64,000 nt of DNA from Haemophilus influenzae (GCF_900475755.1 NZ_LS483411.1:1178001-1242000); one strand, 5' to 3'. Counted from the stretch's first letter, positions 1-11,279 are shown. Notes: a model not told the origin generated them from the letters alone. Numbers and translations are program-made.

Positions 1-2458
1 TTTAGATGGGCATAGCTTCCAGTTTTCTTCTATTAAATTTAATGGCGAGCCATTTTCTGATTATCAACAAGATGGCGAGAGTTTAACGATCGATTTAAAA
101 GGCAAAAGTGCGGATGAATTTGAGCTTGAAATTGTGACTTTCCTTGTGCCAGCTGAAAATACGTCATTACAGGGACTATATCAGTCTGGCGAGGGTATTT
201 GTACGCAATGTGAGGCGGAAGGTTTTCGTCAAATTACTTATATGCTTGATCGTCCTGATGTGCTGGCGCGTTATACAACCAAAATTACGGCGGACAAAAG
301 CAAATATCCATTCTTACTTTCAAATGGTAATCGAATTGCAAGTGGCGAATTAGAAGATGGTCGCCATTGGGTGGAATGGAATGATCCTTTCCCAAAACCA
401 AGCTATTTATTTGCTTTAGTGGCGGGAGATTTTGATTTATTACAAGATAAATTTGTAACTAAAAGTGGACGAGAAGTTGCATTAGAACTTTATGTGGATC
501 GCGGCAATCTTAACCGTGTAACTTGGGCAATGGAAAGTCTGAAAAAAGCGATGAAATGGGATGAAGATCGCTTTAATTTAGAATACGACTTAGATATTTA
601 TATGATCGTTGCCGTCGATTTCTTCAATATGGGTGCAATGGAAAATAAAGGATTAAATATCTTTAACTCTAAATTTGTGTTGGCAAATCCACAAACGGCA
701 ACAGATGAAGATTATCTTGCCATTGAAAGTGTGATTGCACACGAATATTTCCATAACTGGACAGGTAATCGTGTGACCTGCCGAGATTGGTTCCAATTAA
801 GTTTAAAAGAGGGTTTAACGGTTTTCCGTGATCAAGAATTTTCTTCAGATACAGGTTCTCGTGCGGTGAATCGCATTAATAATGTGAAATTTTTACGCAC
901 CGTGCAATTTGCCGAAGATGCAAGCCCAATGTCGCACCCAATTCGCCCTGAAAAAGTGATTGAAATGAATAACTTTTACACGGTGACAGTATATGAAAAA
1001 GGGGCAGAAGTGATTCGTATGTTGCACACTTTATTAGGGGAGCAAGGCTTCCAAAAAGGGATGCAACTTTATATTGCTGAAAATGATGGCAAAGCGGCAA
1101 CCTGTGAAGATTTTGTTTCTGCGATGGAACGGGCAAATAACCTCGATTTAAATCAATTCCGCCGTTGGTATAGCCAATCGGGTACACCAGAATTATTGAT
1201 TAGTGATGCTTATGACGAAAAAACGCATACTTATCGTTTAACGGTTTCACAATCCACACCGCCAACCGCAGATCAAATGGAAAAAGTGAATTTACATATT
1301 CCATTAAAAGTGGCACTTTATGATGCGAACGGTACGAAACAAATGTTACAACATAATGGCGAATTGTTGAGTAATGTATTAAATGTTACTGAAAAAGACC
1401 AAGTCTTCGAGTTTAACGGCATTTATGGTCGCCCCGTTCCTGCATTGCTATGTGATTTCTCCGCACCGGTAAAACTTGATTATGATTATAAAACGGAACA
1501 GTTATTAGGCTTGCTGAAATTTGCAGATAATCAATTTATCCGTTGGGATGCGGCTCAAATGTTATTTGCGCAAGAATTACGTCGTAATGTTGTGCGTTTC
1601 CAACAAGGCGAGGCTTTAGAAATTTCGCCTGAAATTTTGACCGCACTTTCTTATGTTCTGAATAATTACGAGAAAGACATTGAATTGGCAACCTTAATTC
1701 TCACACTGCCGAAGGAAATGGAGTTTGCAGAAAGTTTTAAAACAATTGATCCTGAGGGCATTTCAGCCGCAAGAGAATTTATGCAAGCGCAAATTGCAGA
1801 ATCTTTAAAAGATGATTTCTTGCGTGTTTATACCCATATTCGCCTTGATGATTATCAAGTTACGCAACAAGACATCACCTTACGTGTAATGCGTAATCTT
1901 TGTTTAACTTATTTGGCTTACACCAATTTGGGCAATAACCTAGTGCAAAAACACTACAATAATGCGAATAATATGACAGATACATTGGCGGCATTAAGTG
2001 TTGCAACTAAAGCGGCATTACCTTGCAGAGATGCGTTATTAGCTGATTTTGAACAAAAATGGCAGCACGATGGATTAGTAATGGATAAATGGTTTGCATT
2101 ACAAGCCACTCGCCCAGATGAAAATGTGTTGGAAATTATTCAGTTATTAATGGATCACCCAAGTTTTAACTTTAATAATCCAAACCGTTTACGTGCATTA
2201 GTAGGTAGCTTTGCAAATCACAATTTAAAAGCATTTCACAACGTAAGCGGTTCTGGCTACCGTTTCTTAACGGATGTGTTAATCCGTTTAAATGAAAGTA
2301 ATCCACAAGTGGCTGCGCGTTTAATCGAGCCATTAATTCGTTTTTCTCGCTTTGATACCCAACGCCAAACGCTGATGAAACGTGCTTTAGAACGCCTAAG
2401 CATCGTAGAAAATCTGTCAAAAGATTTATTTGAAAAGATTGAGAAAGCGTTGCAGTAA
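1..2458 (+). CDS. pepN: Aminopeptidase N (5' end outside window)
   Basis: M1-family zinc metallopeptidase that removes N-terminal residues from cytoplasmic peptides. The frame is open from base 2, so the start codon and roughly the first 50 codons lie upstream of the window; about 818 residues are visible against about 870 for the gammaproteobacterial family. The substrate-binding GAMEN motif is near visible residue 211. The zinc site HEYFH is near residue 247, with the second glutamate 18 residues later in KEGLT. The long helical C-terminal domain is intact to the TAA stop. An internal GTG at 134 is not a credible start because homologous sequence continues upstream of it. The gene converges on ribE. 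Identification is secure. Confidence 0.97.
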   Translation, partial: LDGHSFQFSSIKFNGEPFSDYQQDGESLTIDLKGKSADEFELEIVTFLVPAENTSLQGLYQSGEGICTQCEAEGFRQITYMLDRPDVLARYTTKITADKSKYPFLLSNGNRIASGELEDGRHWVEWNDPFPKPSYLFALVAGDFDLLQDKFVTKSGREVALELYVDRGNLNRVTWAMESLKKAMKWDEDRFNLEYDLDIYMIVAVDFFNMGAMENKGLNIFNSKFVLANPQTATDEDYLAIESVIAHEYFHNWTGNRVTCRDWFQLSLKEGLTVFRDQEFSSDTGSRAVNRINNVKFLRTVQFAEDASPMSHPIRPEKVIEMNNFYTVTVYEKGAEVIRMLHTLLGEQGFQKGMQLYIAENDGKAATCEDFVSAMERANNLDLNQFRRWYSQSGTPELLISDAYDEKTHTYRLTVSQSTPPTADQMEKVNLHIPLKVALYDANGTKQMLQHNGELLSNVLNVTEKDQVFEFNGIYGRPVPALLCDFSAPVKLDYDYKTEQLLGLLKFADNQFIRWDAAQMLFAQELRRNVVRFQQGEALEISPEILTALSYVLNNYEKDIELATLILTLPKEMEFAESFKTIDPEGISAAREFMQAQIAESLKDDFLRVYTHIRLDDYQVTQQDITLRVMRNLCLTYLAYTNLGNNLVQKHYNNANNMTDTLAALSVATKAALPCRDALLADFEQKWQHDGLVMDKWFALQATRPDENVLEIIQLLMDHPSFNFNNPNRLRALVGSFANHNLKAFHNVSGSGYRFLTDVLIRLNESNPQVAARLIEPLIRFSRFDTQRQTLMKRALERLSIVENLSKDLFEKIEKALQ

Positions 2459-2471
2459 CACTTGATGATGT

Positions 2472-2502
2472 GAGAATAGGCTTTATGCCTATTCTCTATT
2501 CA
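2472..2502 (+). terminator. Hairpin between convergent pepN and ribE
   Basis: A 10-bp perfect stem (GAGAATAGGC / GCCTATTCTC) with a 5-nt loop lies 13 bp after the pepN stop. The trailing sequence is T-rich but interrupted, so it is a modest intrinsic terminator for pepN. Confidence 0.6.
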
Positions 2503-2525
2503 ATTACCGAATATTTTTAAATGAA

Positions 2526-3140
2526 CTAAAAATTTTTTGACTGCAAATAATTTTCCACCGTATCTACAATAGCTTGCGTTTGAGGATCGATTTCAATATT
2601 CACAATATCGCCTACTTTACGCTGCCCCATTAGGGTTCGTTGCAAAGTTTCAGGAATTAAATTCACACAGAATTGTGTGCCTTTTACTTCCCCAATAGTG
2701 AGGCTAATGCCATCTACCGCAACAAATCCTTTCGTTAAAATGTATTTCATTACATCTGCGTTTGGTAGCTCGAACCAAATTTTTCGGTTATTTTCACTAG
2801 CGATAATATCTGAAATTTTTGCGGTGCAATAAATATGACCAGATAATAAATGTCCGCCAATTTCCGTTCCCATTTGCATAGCACGTTCGATATTCACATA
2901 ATCACCCACTTTTACTGTGCCGAGATTTGTAATTTTTAAAGTTTCTTGCATCAGATCAAAGCTAACCAGATCGCCATTGATTTCAGTTACAGTTAAACAT
3001 ACGCCGTTATTTGCTACTGATGCGCCAATTTCCAGATCTTTACGCATTTCAGGTGGTAATTTTACTACTTGTGTTCTAAAATTAGCCTTTTCTTTAATGG
3101 AGTGGATAGGGGCGGTGCCTTGGACAATTCCAGTAAACAT
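2526..3140 (-). CDS. ribE: Riboflavin synthase, alpha chain
   Basis: Cytoplasmic trimeric enzyme that dismutates two 6,7-dimethyl-8-ribityllumazine molecules to riboflavin and the pyrimidine precursor. The protein has 204 residues, the usual length. It consists of two lumazine-binding barrel repeats, approximately residues 1-97 and 98-190, each with its conserved loop (GVCLTV in the first, GISLTI in the second). It starts with the family-typical MFTGIVQG. The gene is divergent from norM with only 43 bp between the two start codons, so the promoters must overlap. I see no FMN riboswitch in that gap. The E. coli homologue is named ribC or ribE. Confidence 0.96.
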   Translation of the reverse strand: MFTGIVQGTAPIHSIKEKANFRTQVVKLPPEMRKDLEIGASVANNGVCLTVTEINGDLVSFDLMQETLKITNLGTVKVGDYVNIERAMQMGTEIGGHLLSGHIYCTAKISDIIASENNRKIWFELPNADVMKYILTKGFVAVDGISLTIGEVKGTQFCVNLIPETLQRTLMGQRKVGDIVNIEIDPQTQAIVDTVENYLQSKNF

Positions 3141-3183
3141 AATTTTTTCCTTTTCTAAAAATTTTTAGCAGTATATCAAATTT

Positions 3184-4578
3184 ATGAATTTTCGTCTTTT
3201 ATCTCAATACCACACTGATATTAAAAAGTTGATTAAAATTTCCTTGCCTATTTTATTAGCGCAAATTGCACAAAACTCAATGGGATTAGCGGATACCATT
3301 ATGGCGGGGCGAGTGAGTTCCACTGATATGGCAGCCATTTCTATTGGTGCTTCAATTTGGATGCCATTGATGCTTTTTGGGCAAGGTTTATTGTTGGCAT
3401 TGCCGCCTACAATTTCTTATTTGAATGGTTCAGGCCAACGCCATCGCATTGCACATCAAGTTCGCCAAGGCATTTGGCTTGTGTTAGGCGTGAGTATTCC
3501 TTTAGGTTTGCTGATTTATTTCTGTGAAATTCCGCTGCAATATATGCAAATGGAAAGCAAAATGTCAGATTTAGCACGCGATTATTTACACGCGATGTTG
3601 TGGGGATTGCCAGCTTATTTGATGCTGATTAATTTTCGTTGTTTAAATGATGGGATTGAGAAAACCAAGCCTGCGATGGTCATTACCTTTTTAGGTTTAT
3701 TGATTAATATTCCGCTTAATTACATTTTTATTTATGGAAAATTTGGTATTCCTGCTTTTGGTGCGGTGGGCTGTGGTATTGCGACAGCTATTGTGAACTG
3801 GGCAATGTGCTTAATGATGATTTTCTATTCCTACACGAATACTCAAGAACGTTCACTAAAAGTATTTAGTCAATTAATTGAAATGCCAAATCCGAAAACA
3901 CTTAAAAAATTACTGCGTTTAGGATTACCCATTGCCATTGCAATTTGTTGCGAAGTGGCGTTATATGCACTTACGTCCTTAATGCTTTCTCCGCTGGGTG
4001 CAACTATTGTGGCAAGCCATCAAATCACATTGAATGCCAGTTCTTTTATTTTTATGTTCCCTATGTCGATTGGTATGGCAACGACGATTTTAGTTGGACA
4101 AGCATTGGGTGCAGGTTCTCCACAAAATGCGAAGAAAATTGGCTATGCCGCATTATTATTAGGGCTAACTGTGACAATTATTACTGCATTAATTACGATT
4201 TTCTTCCGTTATGAAATTGCCTCTATTTTCGTAACAGATGAAATTGTCATCGCCATGGCAGCAAATCTATTATTATTTGCCGCACTTTATCAATTTTCAG
4301 ATACCATTCAAATGGTGGTTGGTGGCATTTTACGTGGTTATAAAGATACCAAAATGATTTTATATATTACTCTTTTCTCTTATTGGGTAATTGGTATGCC
4401 ACTTGGTTATACGCTAGGTCGTACAGATTGGCTTGTGCCACACATTGATGCGAAAGGTTTCTGGATTGCCTTTGTGGTCTCGCTCACTTTTGCGGCGATC
4501 TTACTTTCTTTGAGAATGAAAAAAATGCAAGCTATGAACGACAACGCTATTTTACAACGTTTAGAAAAACTTAAATAA
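3184..4578 (+). CDS. norM: MATE-family multidrug efflux pump NorM/HmrM
   Basis: Inner-membrane antiporter that exports cationic drugs using a sodium or proton gradient. The protein has 464 residues and about 12 hydrophobic segments arranged as two six-helix bundles, with typical MATE signatures early on ([20 protein letters not shown] region, residues about 22-42). The length matches the NorM subgroup. The H. influenzae homologue has been studied as HmrM. It is divergent from ribE and separated from sfsA by 8 bp, so the two are probably cotranscribed. Confidence 0.93.
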   Translation: MNFRLLSQYHTDIKKLIKISLPILLAQIAQNSMGLADTIMAGRVSSTDMAAISIGASIWMPLMLFGQGLLLALPPTISYLNGSGQRHRIAHQVRQGIWLVLGVSIPLGLLIYFCEIPLQYMQMESKMSDLARDYLHAMLWGLPAYLMLINFRCLNDGIEKTKPAMVITFLGLLINIPLNYIFIYGKFGIPAFGAVGCGIATAIVNWAMCLMMIFYSYTNTQERSLKVFSQLIEMPNPKTLKKLLRLGLPIAIAICCEVALYALTSLMLSPLGATIVASHQITLNASSFIFMFPMSIGMATTILVGQALGAGSPQNAKKIGYAALLLGLTVTIITALITIFFRYEIASIFVTDEIVIAMAANLLLFAALYQFSDTIQMVVGGILRGYKDTKMILYITLFSYWVIGMPLGYTLGRTDWLVPHIDAKGFWIAFVVSLTFAAILLSLRMKKMQAMNDNAILQRLEKLK

Positions 4579-4586
4579 GGAACTTT

Positions 4587-5303
4587 ATGCAACTTCCAGC
4601 TTTACAATCGGCAAAATTAATTCGTCGTTACAAACGCTTTCTTGCGGATATTGAATTGCCAACTGGTGATGTTATGACAATTCATTGTGCCAATACAGGT
4701 GCGATGACTGGGTGCGGAGAGAAAGGCGACACAATTTGGTATTCACATTCCGATAGTCAAACTCGTAAATATCCCCATTCTTGGGAGCTTACTCAACTCG
4801 CAAATGGACAACTTTGCTGTATCAATACCCATCGTTCTAATCAGCTTGTCTTTGAAGCATTGCAAAATAAGCAAATCAAAGAATTGGCAATGTATGATGA
4901 AATTTACCCTGAAGTGAAATACGGCGAAGAAAATAGCCGAATTGATTTCTTACTAAAAGGCGAAGGCTTGCTTGATTGTTATGTAGAAGTAAAATCAATC
5001 ACGCTTGTAAAAGGCAATTTAGGTATGTTCCCCGATGCGGTTACTACAAGGGGGCAAAAACATGTTCGAGAATTATTGGCAATGAAAAAACAAGGTCATC
5101 GAGCAGTGGTACTATTTGCTGGGTTACATAATGGTTTTGATCGCTTCAAAATCGCAGAATATATTGATCCTGAATATGATCGCTTATTAAAAGAAGCAAT
5201 GGAACAAGGTGTTGAAGCCTATGCTTATGCGGGACAATTTGAAATTTCTAATGAAATTCCTACCGCACTTTCTTTGACAGAATCGGTGCCTTATATAAAA
5301 TAA
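4587..5303 (+). CDS. sfsA: Sugar fermentation stimulation protein A family
   Basis: SfsA family, 238 residues. It has an N-terminal OB-like region and a C-terminal PD-(D/E)xK nuclease-like fold; the acidic-lysine cluster is visible as D near residue 133 followed by EVK near residue 139. In E. coli it was linked to maltose metabolism and DNA binding, but its biochemical role is not settled. It follows norM after 8 bp with a good Shine-Dalgarno (AAGGAAC), which indicates an operon. The transcript then meets the iron-regulated small-RNA locus. Confidence 0.92.
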   Translation: MQLPALQSAKLIRRYKRFLADIELPTGDVMTIHCANTGAMTGCGEKGDTIWYSHSDSQTRKYPHSWELTQLANGQLCCINTHRSNQLVFEALQNKQIKELAMYDEIYPEVKYGEENSRIDFLLKGEGLLDCYVEVKSITLVKGNLGMFPDAVTTRGQKHVRELLAMKKQGHRAVVLFAGLHNGFDRFKIAEYIDPEYDRLLKEAMEQGVEAYAYAGQFEISNEIPTALSLTESVPYIK

Positions 5304-5333
5304 TATTTTTTGAGAATTATTTTCATTTAACTA

Positions 5334-5365
5334 TTGACAAGGCTATTGATAACAATTATCATCTA
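5334..5365 (+). promoter_or_regulatory. Promoter with overlapping Fur box
   Basis: Consensus -35 TTGACA (5334-5339), a 17-bp spacer and -10 TATCAT (5357-5362). The spacer and -10 contain the dyad TGATAA-CAA-TTATCA (5347-5361), which matches the Fur operator GATAATGATAATCATTATC at most informative positions (12 of 19 in my hand alignment). Binding of Fe-Fur there would block RNA polymerase directly, so iron repression is inferred. Confidence 0.75.
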
Positions 5366-5368
5366 ATC

Positions 5369-5438
5369 ATTCCAACAACAATATTAGATAATCACTCCAA
5401 CATTCTCGCCTATTTCCCCACAAATAGGCGTTTTTTTT
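5369..5438 (+). ncRNA. Candidate Fur-regulated small RNA (HrrF/RyhB-like role)
   Basis: The stretch starts about 7 nt after a consensus -10 and ends in a strong intrinsic terminator (CGCCTATTT, loop CCCCAC, AAATAGGCG, then eight T; 5407-5438). This leaves a transcript of about 70 nt with no open frame. The body is single-stranded and C/A-rich, with two copies of a TCCAAC motif (near 5371 and 5396) and a C-rich terminator loop, which could pair with Shine-Dalgarno sequences. A Fur-controlled sRNA named HrrF has been reported in H. influenzae. I think this is that RNA or a relative, but I cannot confirm the name from sequence alone. Confidence 0.7.
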
Positions 5439-5439
5439 A

Positions 5440-5467
5440 TTCACAAATTGCTAAGAATCCCTATAAT
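5440..5467 (+). promoter_or_regulatory. Likely tyrS promoter
   Basis: TTCACA (5440-5445), a 16-bp spacer and a perfect TATAAT (5462-5467) lie just after the small-RNA terminator and 33 bp before the tyrS start codon. I see no T-box or other leader. Confidence 0.6.
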
Positions 5468-5500
5468 AAAACTTTTCAAAACATAATTTAGGAAATAATA

Positions 5501-6688
5501 ATGACTGACATTAATACCGTTCTCGCGGAACTAAAGCGTGGTACTGATGAAATCCTTTCAGAAGCGGATTTAATCGAAAAACTGAAAGAAAATCGCCCAT
5601 TAAAAGTAAAATTAGGCGCAGATCCAACCGCACCAGATATTCATTTAGGACATACTGTTGTATTAAACAAATTACGTCAATTTCAACAACTCGGTCATGA
5701 AGTCTATTTCTTAATTGGCGATTTTACTGGAATGGTGGGCGATCCATCAGGTAAAAATGCGACTCGTCCTCCACTTAGCCGTGAAGATGTATTGCGCAAT
5801 GCTGAAACCTATAAAGAGCAAATTTATAAAATTCTCGATCCACAAAAAACCAAAATCGTCTTCAACTCTGAATGGTTAAGCAAACTTGGTACGGAAGGTA
5901 TGATTCGTCTTGCAAGCAACTACACGGTTGCGCGTATGCTTGAACGTGATGACTTCAAAAAACGCTTTGGCAATAACCAACCTATTGCCATCCATGAATT
6001 TATTTACCCATTATTACAAGGTTACGATTCCGTTGCATTAGATGCAGATGTGGAACTAGGCGGTACAGACCAAAAATTCAACTTACTTGTTGGTCGTGAA
6101 TTACAAAAATCAGCAGGCAAAAAACCACAGGTTGCGATTACACTCCCATTACTCGTTGGCTTAGACGGCGAGAAAAAAATGTCCAAATCACTTGGTAACT
6201 ATATCGGCGTAACGGAAGCACCAAGCGATATGTTCGGTAAAGTGATGTCGATTTCTGATGAACTCATGTGGAATTGGTATAACCTTCTTTCATTTCGTCC
6301 ATTAAGCGAAATTGCACAATTAAAATCGGAAGTAGAAAACGGCAAAAATCCTCGTGATGTAAAAATCTTACTAGCAAAAGAATTAATTGCACGTTTCCAC
6401 AATGAAGAGGCAGCAAACGCTGCAGAACAGGAATTCATTAATCGTTTCCAAAAAGGCGCAATGCCTGATGAAATGCCTGAATTTACGTTTTCTGGCGAAA
6501 TTGGTTTAGCCACTTTATTAAAAGAAGCGGGACTTGTTCCGTCTACTTCAGAAGCAATTCGTTCTGCTCAACAAGGCGGCGTGAAAATCAACGGCGAAAA
6601 AGTAGATAACGTGAAAGACAATGCACCAAAAGGAACAAATGTTTACCAAGTGGGTAAACGAAAATTTGCACGTGTGACTGTGGAATAA
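5501..6688 (+). CDS. tyrS: Tyrosyl-tRNA synthetase
   Basis: Class I synthetase that charges tRNA-Tyr. The protein has 395 residues. The class I HIGH-type motif is HLGH near residue 48, the KMSKS motif is KMSKS near residue 226, and an S4-like RNA-binding domain occupies the last 60 or so residues. Length and sequence resemble the shorter TyrZ-type subgroup rather than the 424-residue E. coli enzyme. The start is supported by TAGGAAAT eight bases upstream. It converges on prs through a bidirectional uptake-signal terminator. Confidence 0.96.
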   Translation: MTDINTVLAELKRGTDEILSEADLIEKLKENRPLKVKLGADPTAPDIHLGHTVVLNKLRQFQQLGHEVYFLIGDFTGMVGDPSGKNATRPPLSREDVLRNAETYKEQIYKILDPQKTKIVFNSEWLSKLGTEGMIRLASNYTVARMLERDDFKKRFGNNQPIAIHEFIYPLLQGYDSVALDADVELGGTDQKFNLLVGRELQKSAGKKPQVAITLPLLVGLDGEKKMSKSLGNYIGVTEAPSDMFGKVMSISDELMWNWYNLLSFRPLSEIAQLKSEVENGKNPRDVKILLAKELIARFHNEEAANAAEQEFINRFQKGAMPDEMPEFTFSGEIGLATLLKEAGLVPSTSEAIRSAQQGGVKINGEKVDNVKDNAPKGTNVYQVGKRKFARVTVE

Positions 6689-6700
6689 AATAGATAAAAA

Positions 6701-6739
6701 AATACCGCACTTTGGCAATAAAAGTGCGGTATTTTTTAT
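6701..6739. terminator. Bidirectional terminator built from an inverted uptake-signal pair
   Basis: AATACCGCACTTT (6701-6713) and its reverse complement (6721-6733) form a 13-bp stem with a 7-nt loop, with T-runs on both strands. Each arm contains a full 9-mer DNA uptake core. It serves the convergent tyrS and prs genes. Confidence 0.88.
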
Positions 6740-6751
6740 TGAAATTTTAAT

Positions 6752-7699
6752 TTAGTTAAACATCGCAGAAATAGATTCTTCGTTGCTAATGCGACGAATG
6801 GCTTCTGCCAGCATGGAAGAAAGTGTTAATACACGAACTTTACCGATAGCTTTCATTTCTTCTGATAGAGGAATAGTATCGGTAACAACAACTTCATCAA
6901 TGGCATCGCTAGCTAAGTTTTTGGCTGCTGCACCAGAGAAAACGGCGTGAGTTGCATAAGCAAAAACGCGTTTTGCACCACGTTCTTTTAATGCTTCAGC
7001 CGCTTTACAAAGTGTACCGCCAGTATCAATCATATCATCCACCAAAATACAATCACGGTCTGCAACATCACCGATAATATGCATTACTTGTGCTACGTTT
7101 GCACGAGGGCGACGTTTGTCAATAATAGCCATATCCGTATCGTTTAATAATTTAGCGACAGCGCGAGCACGTACAACACCGCCAATATCTGGGGAAACTA
7201 CGATTGGGTTTTCAAGATCAGATTTTTTCAAAATATCGTGAATTAAAACTGGAGAACCAAATACGTTGTCCACTGGAACATCAAAGAAACCTTGGATTTG
7301 TTCTGCGTGTAGGTCGCAGGTTAATACGCGGTCAATACCAACAGTTGAAAGTAAATCTGCCACAACTTTAGCGGTAATTGGCACACGAGCAGAACGAACA
7401 CGACGATCTTGGCGAGCATAGCCGAAATAAGGAATCACGGCAGTAATACGACCAGCAGATGCACGACGTAACGCATCAACCATCACAATCAATTCCATCA
7501 AGTTATCATTAGTCGGCGCACAAGTTGATTGGATGATAAATACATCCGCACCACGCACATTTTCATTGATTTGAACTTGGATTTCACCATCGCTGAAACG
7601 TGCGACCGTCGCATCGCTTAGTGAAATATATAAACGTTCAGAAATACGTTTTGCAAGTTCAGGTGTTGCATTACCCGCGAAGAGTTTAATGTCAGGCAT
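6752..7699 (-). CDS. prs: Ribose-phosphate pyrophosphokinase (PRPP synthase)
   Basis: Converts ribose-5-phosphate and ATP to PRPP for nucleotide, histidine and NAD synthesis. The protein has 315 residues, the family's standard length. It shows the conserved [14 protein letters not shown] region (residues about 129-142) and the PRPP-binding loop [10 protein letters not shown] near residue 219. It is the last gene of a leftward lolB-ispE-prs cluster; the gap to ispE is 1 bp, the same order as in E. coli and other Enterobacterales and Pasteurellaceae. Confidence 0.97.
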   Translation of the reverse strand: MPDIKLFAGNATPELAKRISERLYISLSDATVARFSDGEIQVQINENVRGADVFIIQSTCAPTNDNLMELIVMVDALRRASAGRITAVIPYFGYARQDRRVRSARVPITAKVVADLLSTVGIDRVLTCDLHAEQIQGFFDVPVDNVFGSPVLIHDILKKSDLENPIVVSPDIGGVVRARAVAKLLNDTDMAIIDKRRPRANVAQVMHIIGDVADRDCILVDDMIDTGGTLCKAAEALKERGAKRVFAYATHAVFSGAAAKNLASDAIDEVVVTDTIPLSEEMKAIGKVRVLTLSSMLAEAIRRISNEESISAMFN

Positions 7700-7700
7700 T

Positions 7701-8642
7701 TTATAAAACCTCAGGTTTAGATTGTCGATGAATATGAATTGATGATAGCTGCTTCAACATTGCGTGCAAGGGAGAAACATTGAGTCCTTTCGCAACAAAG
7801 CCAAAAAATGCTTCTGGTTTTTGTCTCAATACCGCTTGCGCTTCTGCTTCATTATCAAATTCAGCAAAAACACAAGCTCCCGTTCCTGTTAGTCTTGCTG
7901 GCGCATATTGTAGCAACCAGTTTAACGCTTTTTCAACGTTTGAATAATGATTTACCACAACTTTTTCGCAATCGTTTTTATAAGATTCACTCAAAAGTTG
8001 TTCAAGGGATTTTTTCGGTGTATTACGTGGTAAATTTGGATCTTGAAAGATGGCAGCCGTCGATATCGAATCATCGGGTTTTAATACAACAAACCATTTT
8101 TCGGCAGGTTCACAATAAGTGATTTTTTCCCCAACGCCTTCAGCAAAAGCAGCCTGTCCGTGTACAAATATTGGCACATCCGCGCCTAGAGTTAATCCTA
8201 ATTTTGCCAGTTCATCAATGGATAAATTGGCTTGCCATAAATAATTTAACGCGACCAATGCGGTTGCTGCATTGGATGAACCGCCACCAACACCTCCTCC
8301 CATTGGAAGAATTTTATCTAAATGAATATTTGCACCCAATTGAATATTAGCTTTTTCTTGTAAAAGTTTTGCAGCTCGATAAATCAAATTATCTTCCGTT
8401 TTTAGATTTGGAATTTCTGGGGTTAAAACAATTTGATTATCTTCTTCACGGATACTAATTTCCAACCAATCGCCGAAATCTAAAAATTGGAAAAGCGTTT
8501 GTAATTCATGATAGCCGTTCGGCAATTTTCCGTTGATATAAAGAAATAAATTCAGCTTGGCTGGGCTAGGGAAGCGCAATGACTTCCCATTTGATTGTTT
8601 TGTATTTTGACAAAGTGCGGTAGAAAATTGATGTGATTTCAT
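7701..8642 (-). CDS. ispE: 4-diphosphocytidyl-2-C-methyl-D-erythritol kinase
   Basis: GHMP-family kinase of the MEP isoprenoid pathway that phosphorylates CDP-methylerythritol. The 313 residues begin [10 protein letters not shown]. The GHMP glycine-rich ATP loop [15 protein letters not shown] lies near residue 110, and the substrate-binding [11 protein letters not shown] lies near residue 28. I chose the ATG at 8642 because it gives the length I remember for the Rd protein. An ATG at 8654 overlaps the lolB stop as TAATG and would add four residues, so translational coupling from that codon is also possible. It lies between lolB and prs. Confidence 0.94.
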   Translation of the reverse strand: MKSHQFSTALCQNTKQSNGKSLRFPSPAKLNLFLYINGKLPNGYHELQTLFQFLDFGDWLEISIREEDNQIVLTPEIPNLKTEDNLIYRAAKLLQEKANIQLGANIHLDKILPMGGGVGGGSSNAATALVALNYLWQANLSIDELAKLGLTLGADVPIFVHGQAAFAEGVGEKITYCEPAEKWFVVLKPDDSISTAAIFQDPNLPRNTPKKSLEQLLSESYKNDCEKVVVNHYSNVEKALNWLLQYAPARLTGTGACVFAEFDNEAEAQAVLRQKPEAFFGFVAKGLNVSPLHAMLKQLSSIHIHRQSKPEVL

Positions 8643-8653
8643 TAATGTATTCA

Positions 8654-9283
8654 TTAGTAAATCCACTCATCCACGCGAATTTTTAGAGTTTGTTTCGTGC
8701 TGTCATTTTTTAGCAGAATGTTTTCAGGCATCGAATTATTTGAGTGATAAGTGAGATAATCTGCTGTCCATTGAGAACCATCCACATGATAAGTAAATGC
8801 GCCAAGTAAATGGTTAGTACCGACTTGATAATCTGCATTTATTGCTGGTTCGCCTTTCAGCCAATAAGCTAAATGTTCTAATGGCACATCCATTCCAATA
8901 ATCTCTTGTAATAAGAGTTTGGCATTGTCTGCAGATTGTTGATTGCCGTTGTTATCGGAAATTGTCATCCCACTTTGGTGCATTTGAATCCAAAGGGTAG
9001 ATTTACTGATTAAAGAATAGAGTTTAAGCGTATAAGATTTTGGATTTTGGTATTGCCATTCAAAGCGGCTAGAAAAACGTTCTGTAGGACTGATATAACC
9101 AATTTGTCCTTTAGCTTGATAGGATTGAATTTTTTGAATCTGTTGTAAATGCTGTTGCCATATCGCATCTGTTTTATCAATATATTGCACATTTGTAGGT
9201 CGATCCATATCTAATGTACAAGCGGTTAGAATAGCAGTGGCAAAAAGTGCGGTAAGAAATTTAAACGTTTTCATATTATTCAT
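8654..9283 (-). CDS. lolB: Outer-membrane lipoprotein receptor LolB
   Basis: Accepts lipoproteins from LolA and inserts them into the inner leaflet of the outer membrane. The protein has 209 residues. A lipoprotein signal peptide ends in lipobox LTAC, with the lipidated cysteine near residue 22, followed by the 11-stranded half-barrel domain. The start could be the first ATG or an ATG three codons later (MKTFKF); both keep the signal peptide. It is coupled to ispE by a one-base overlap. Its partner lolA lies at 22285 in this window. Confidence 0.93.
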   Translation of the reverse strand: MNNMKTFKFLTALFATAILTACTLDMDRPTNVQYIDKTDAIWQQHLQQIQKIQSYQAKGQIGYISPTERFSSRFEWQYQNPKSYTLKLYSLISKSTLWIQMHQSGMTISDNNGNQQSADNAKLLLQEIIGMDVPLEHLAYWLKGEPAINADYQVGTNHLLGAFTYHVDGSQWTADYLTYHSNNSMPENILLKNDSTKQTLKIRVDEWIY

Positions 9284-9345
9284 TAAATCAATAAGCTCGC
9301 ATATTTTAAGGATTTAGTTTAATTGAGTAAAGTTACTTTTATTTG

Positions 9346-10596
9346 TTAATTTTTTGGGTAATTTTCTTTTGTTTGTTTAACCGCTAAGATTCTTCGTTTC
9401 GTCAATTCATTTCTGATTTCTTGTTTCTCAAATCCATCTGCAATAACTTGCTGTACATCTACTTCATTTGCCGCTTGTAATAATTGATTAATGTAATCTA
9501 TTTGTGGATAGTCTTTATTTTCAAAACCTGTTCTACCTCGAGTATCAGCTAGACAGACTTGTAGAAATTCTTGAAAGCGTTGTGGTTTTCTCCACACATC
9601 AAAACGATTAAACAGCGTTATGACGGTTTCAGCTCGAAGCTCAAAGGCTTTGTGAATATGCGTGTGAAATTCACAAGTCAGTTCTGCAAGTTCTTGAAAA
9701 TAACTTGGAACCTTCAAGCGTTTGCACAAGGTTCTAGTTGGTTTTATGCCAGCTTGCTCGTGTCCGTAATGATGGGGCAGAATATTTTGAGGCGTAAGAG
9801 CTTTGCCTAGATCGTGACAAATGGCGGCAAAACGAACCGCACTTTTGTTTAGATTATGGTTATTTTCAGTTAAATGAACTGTTTGTTTTAATACCAACAT
9901 GGTATGAATAAAACTGTCCACTTCGGGATGATGTTTTACAGGATTTGGCACCCCATAAAGAGCATCGATTTCAGGAAATAAAACGCTTAATGCGCCTGTT
10001 TTATGTAAGGTTTCAAAATAAATTTCAGGATTTTTTTCGTTTAAGGCTTTTTCTGTTTCTAGCCAAACTCGTTCCGCCGTGAGATGTTGTAATTCTCCCG
10101 ATTGGGCAAGTTCTGCCATTAGGGATAGCGTTTCTGATGCGATTTTAAAACCGAGAGAATGATAACGGGCTGCAAAGCGTGCCACGCGTAATACTCGTAA
10201 AGGATCTTCTGAAAAAGCGGGAGAAATATGGCGTAAAATTCGATTTTCTAAATCTTGTTTTCCGTCATAAGGATCGATAATTTCACCGTCTTCGCTTTGA
10301 GCCATGGCGTTAATAGTGAGATCGCGTCGAATTAAATCTTGTTCTAATGTGATTGTTGGGGAGAAATCACAAATAAAGCCAGTGTAACCTGCGCTAGATT
10401 TACGTTCTGTTCGGGCAAGCGCATATTCTTCTTTTGTTTTAGGATTGAGAAAAACTGGAAAATCTTTGCCTACTTGTTGATAACCGAGAGAGAGTAGCGT
10501 AGAGGGGTCTGCGCCTACCAAAATCCAATCACGATCTTTTACTGGTAAACCCAATAATTGATCGCGAACAGCCCCACCAACTAAATAAATTTTCAT
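9346..10596 (-). CDS. cca: CCA tRNA nucleotidyltransferase
   Basis: Adds or repairs the 3' CCA of tRNAs without a template. The protein has 416 residues. The class II nucleotidyltransferase head begins at the N-terminus ([10 protein letters not shown] near residue 7, metal-binding DRDW near 21, [10 protein letters not shown] near 90). An HD hydrolase domain follows from about residue 225 ([10 protein letters not shown] and ICHDLGKA), as in the bifunctional E. coli form, which also has phosphatase and 2',3'-cyclic phosphodiesterase activity. It is 6 bp downstream of ygiM, the same pairing as in E. coli. Confidence 0.95.
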   Translation of the reverse strand: MKIYLVGGAVRDQLLGLPVKDRDWILVGADPSTLLSLGYQQVGKDFPVFLNPKTKEEYALARTERKSSAGYTGFICDFSPTITLEQDLIRRDLTINAMAQSEDGEIIDPYDGKQDLENRILRHISPAFSEDPLRVLRVARFAARYHSLGFKIASETLSLMAELAQSGELQHLTAERVWLETEKALNEKNPEIYFETLHKTGALSVLFPEIDALYGVPNPVKHHPEVDSFIHTMLVLKQTVHLTENNHNLNKSAVRFAAICHDLGKALTPQNILPHHYGHEQAGIKPTRTLCKRLKVPSYFQELAELTCEFHTHIHKAFELRAETVITLFNRFDVWRKPQRFQEFLQVCLADTRGRTGFENKDYPQIDYINQLLQAANEVDVQQVIADGFEKQEIRNELTKRRILAVKQTKENYPKN

Positions 10597-10602
10597 TTGT
10601 GA

Positions 10603-11214
10603 TTATGCCCAGCCATCACGACGGCGGCGTTTTGGTAAAACATAAGGAATAAGCAAGCCGAAGAGTAAGCCTACGCCCAATACTGAACCGCCATAAATAA
10701 ACCATTGGATCGCAATTTCTCGTTTACCCACATCAAGTATCGCTTCTAAATCACGATTTTTATTTTTGGTCATTTCAAGTTCACGTTTCAATTGTGAATT
10801 TTGTTCTAAAAGATCCGCACTTTGTTGTTCCGCTTGTTTAGTTCGACGTTGCATTTCGACGGTACGTTGTTGCCAATCCCCGTCTAAACGACTAAGTTTT
10901 AAGGTTAATTCTTGGACTTGAGCTTTTAATTTTGGATTTTCTTCTTTACTACTTGGTGTACTGCTTAAGTCTGAATTTAAAATCCAAGCTTCACGATTTT
11001 TATTGTCACGAATGAGTGTGTATTTGCCTTGGCGATCTAATACATTCACGGCTTCGCCCGCTTGAATTGAACCTGCAATTTTAAATTGCTCCCCAGCACC
11101 GCGACGTAAAAACGTGCTTAGATTTTCAGTAACATATTGGGTTTCAGCATAAGCAACATTTATTGATGTGCTTAAAAGTAAAGATGAGATTAAGGCTTTA
11201 TAGATCTTTTTCAT
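10603..11214 (-). CDS. ygiM: SH3-domain membrane protein, YgiM family
   Basis: The 203 residues comprise a cleavable signal peptide (about 1-23), a bacterial SH3 domain (about 25-85), a coiled-coil stretch rich in E, K, Q and R (about 92-160), a transmembrane helix near 168-190 and a short basic tail (KRRRRDG). It is probably anchored in the inner membrane with the SH3 and coiled-coil parts in the periplasm. The function of the family is not established; gene order with cca is conserved. A terminator separates it from pit upstream, so ygiM-cca is its own unit. Confidence 0.85.
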   Translation of the reverse strand: MKKIYKALISSLLLSTSINVAYAETQYVTENLSTFLRRGAGEQFKIAGSIQAGEAVNVLDRQGKYTLIRDNKNREAWILNSDLSSTPSSKEENPKLKAQVQELTLKLSRLDGDWQQRTVEMQRRTKQAEQQSADLLEQNSQLKRELEMTKNKNRDLEAILDVGKREIAIQWFIYGGSVLGVGLLFGLLIPYVLPKRRRRDGWA

Positions 11215-11237
11215 TTTTTCCCCTTAAACATCACAAC

Positions 11238-11270
11238 AAAAGTGCGGTTAAAATTAACCGCACTTTTTAT
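11238..11270 (-). terminator. Terminator from inverted uptake signals after pit
   Basis: A 14-bp stem (arms 11238-11251 and 11254-11267) encloses a 2-nt nominal loop. Each arm contains the AAGTGCGGT core. It follows the pit stop on the minus strand. The T-run is short (about 4), so some read-through into ygiM-cca is possible. Confidence 0.75.
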
Positions 11271-11279
11271 TGAGATCAA

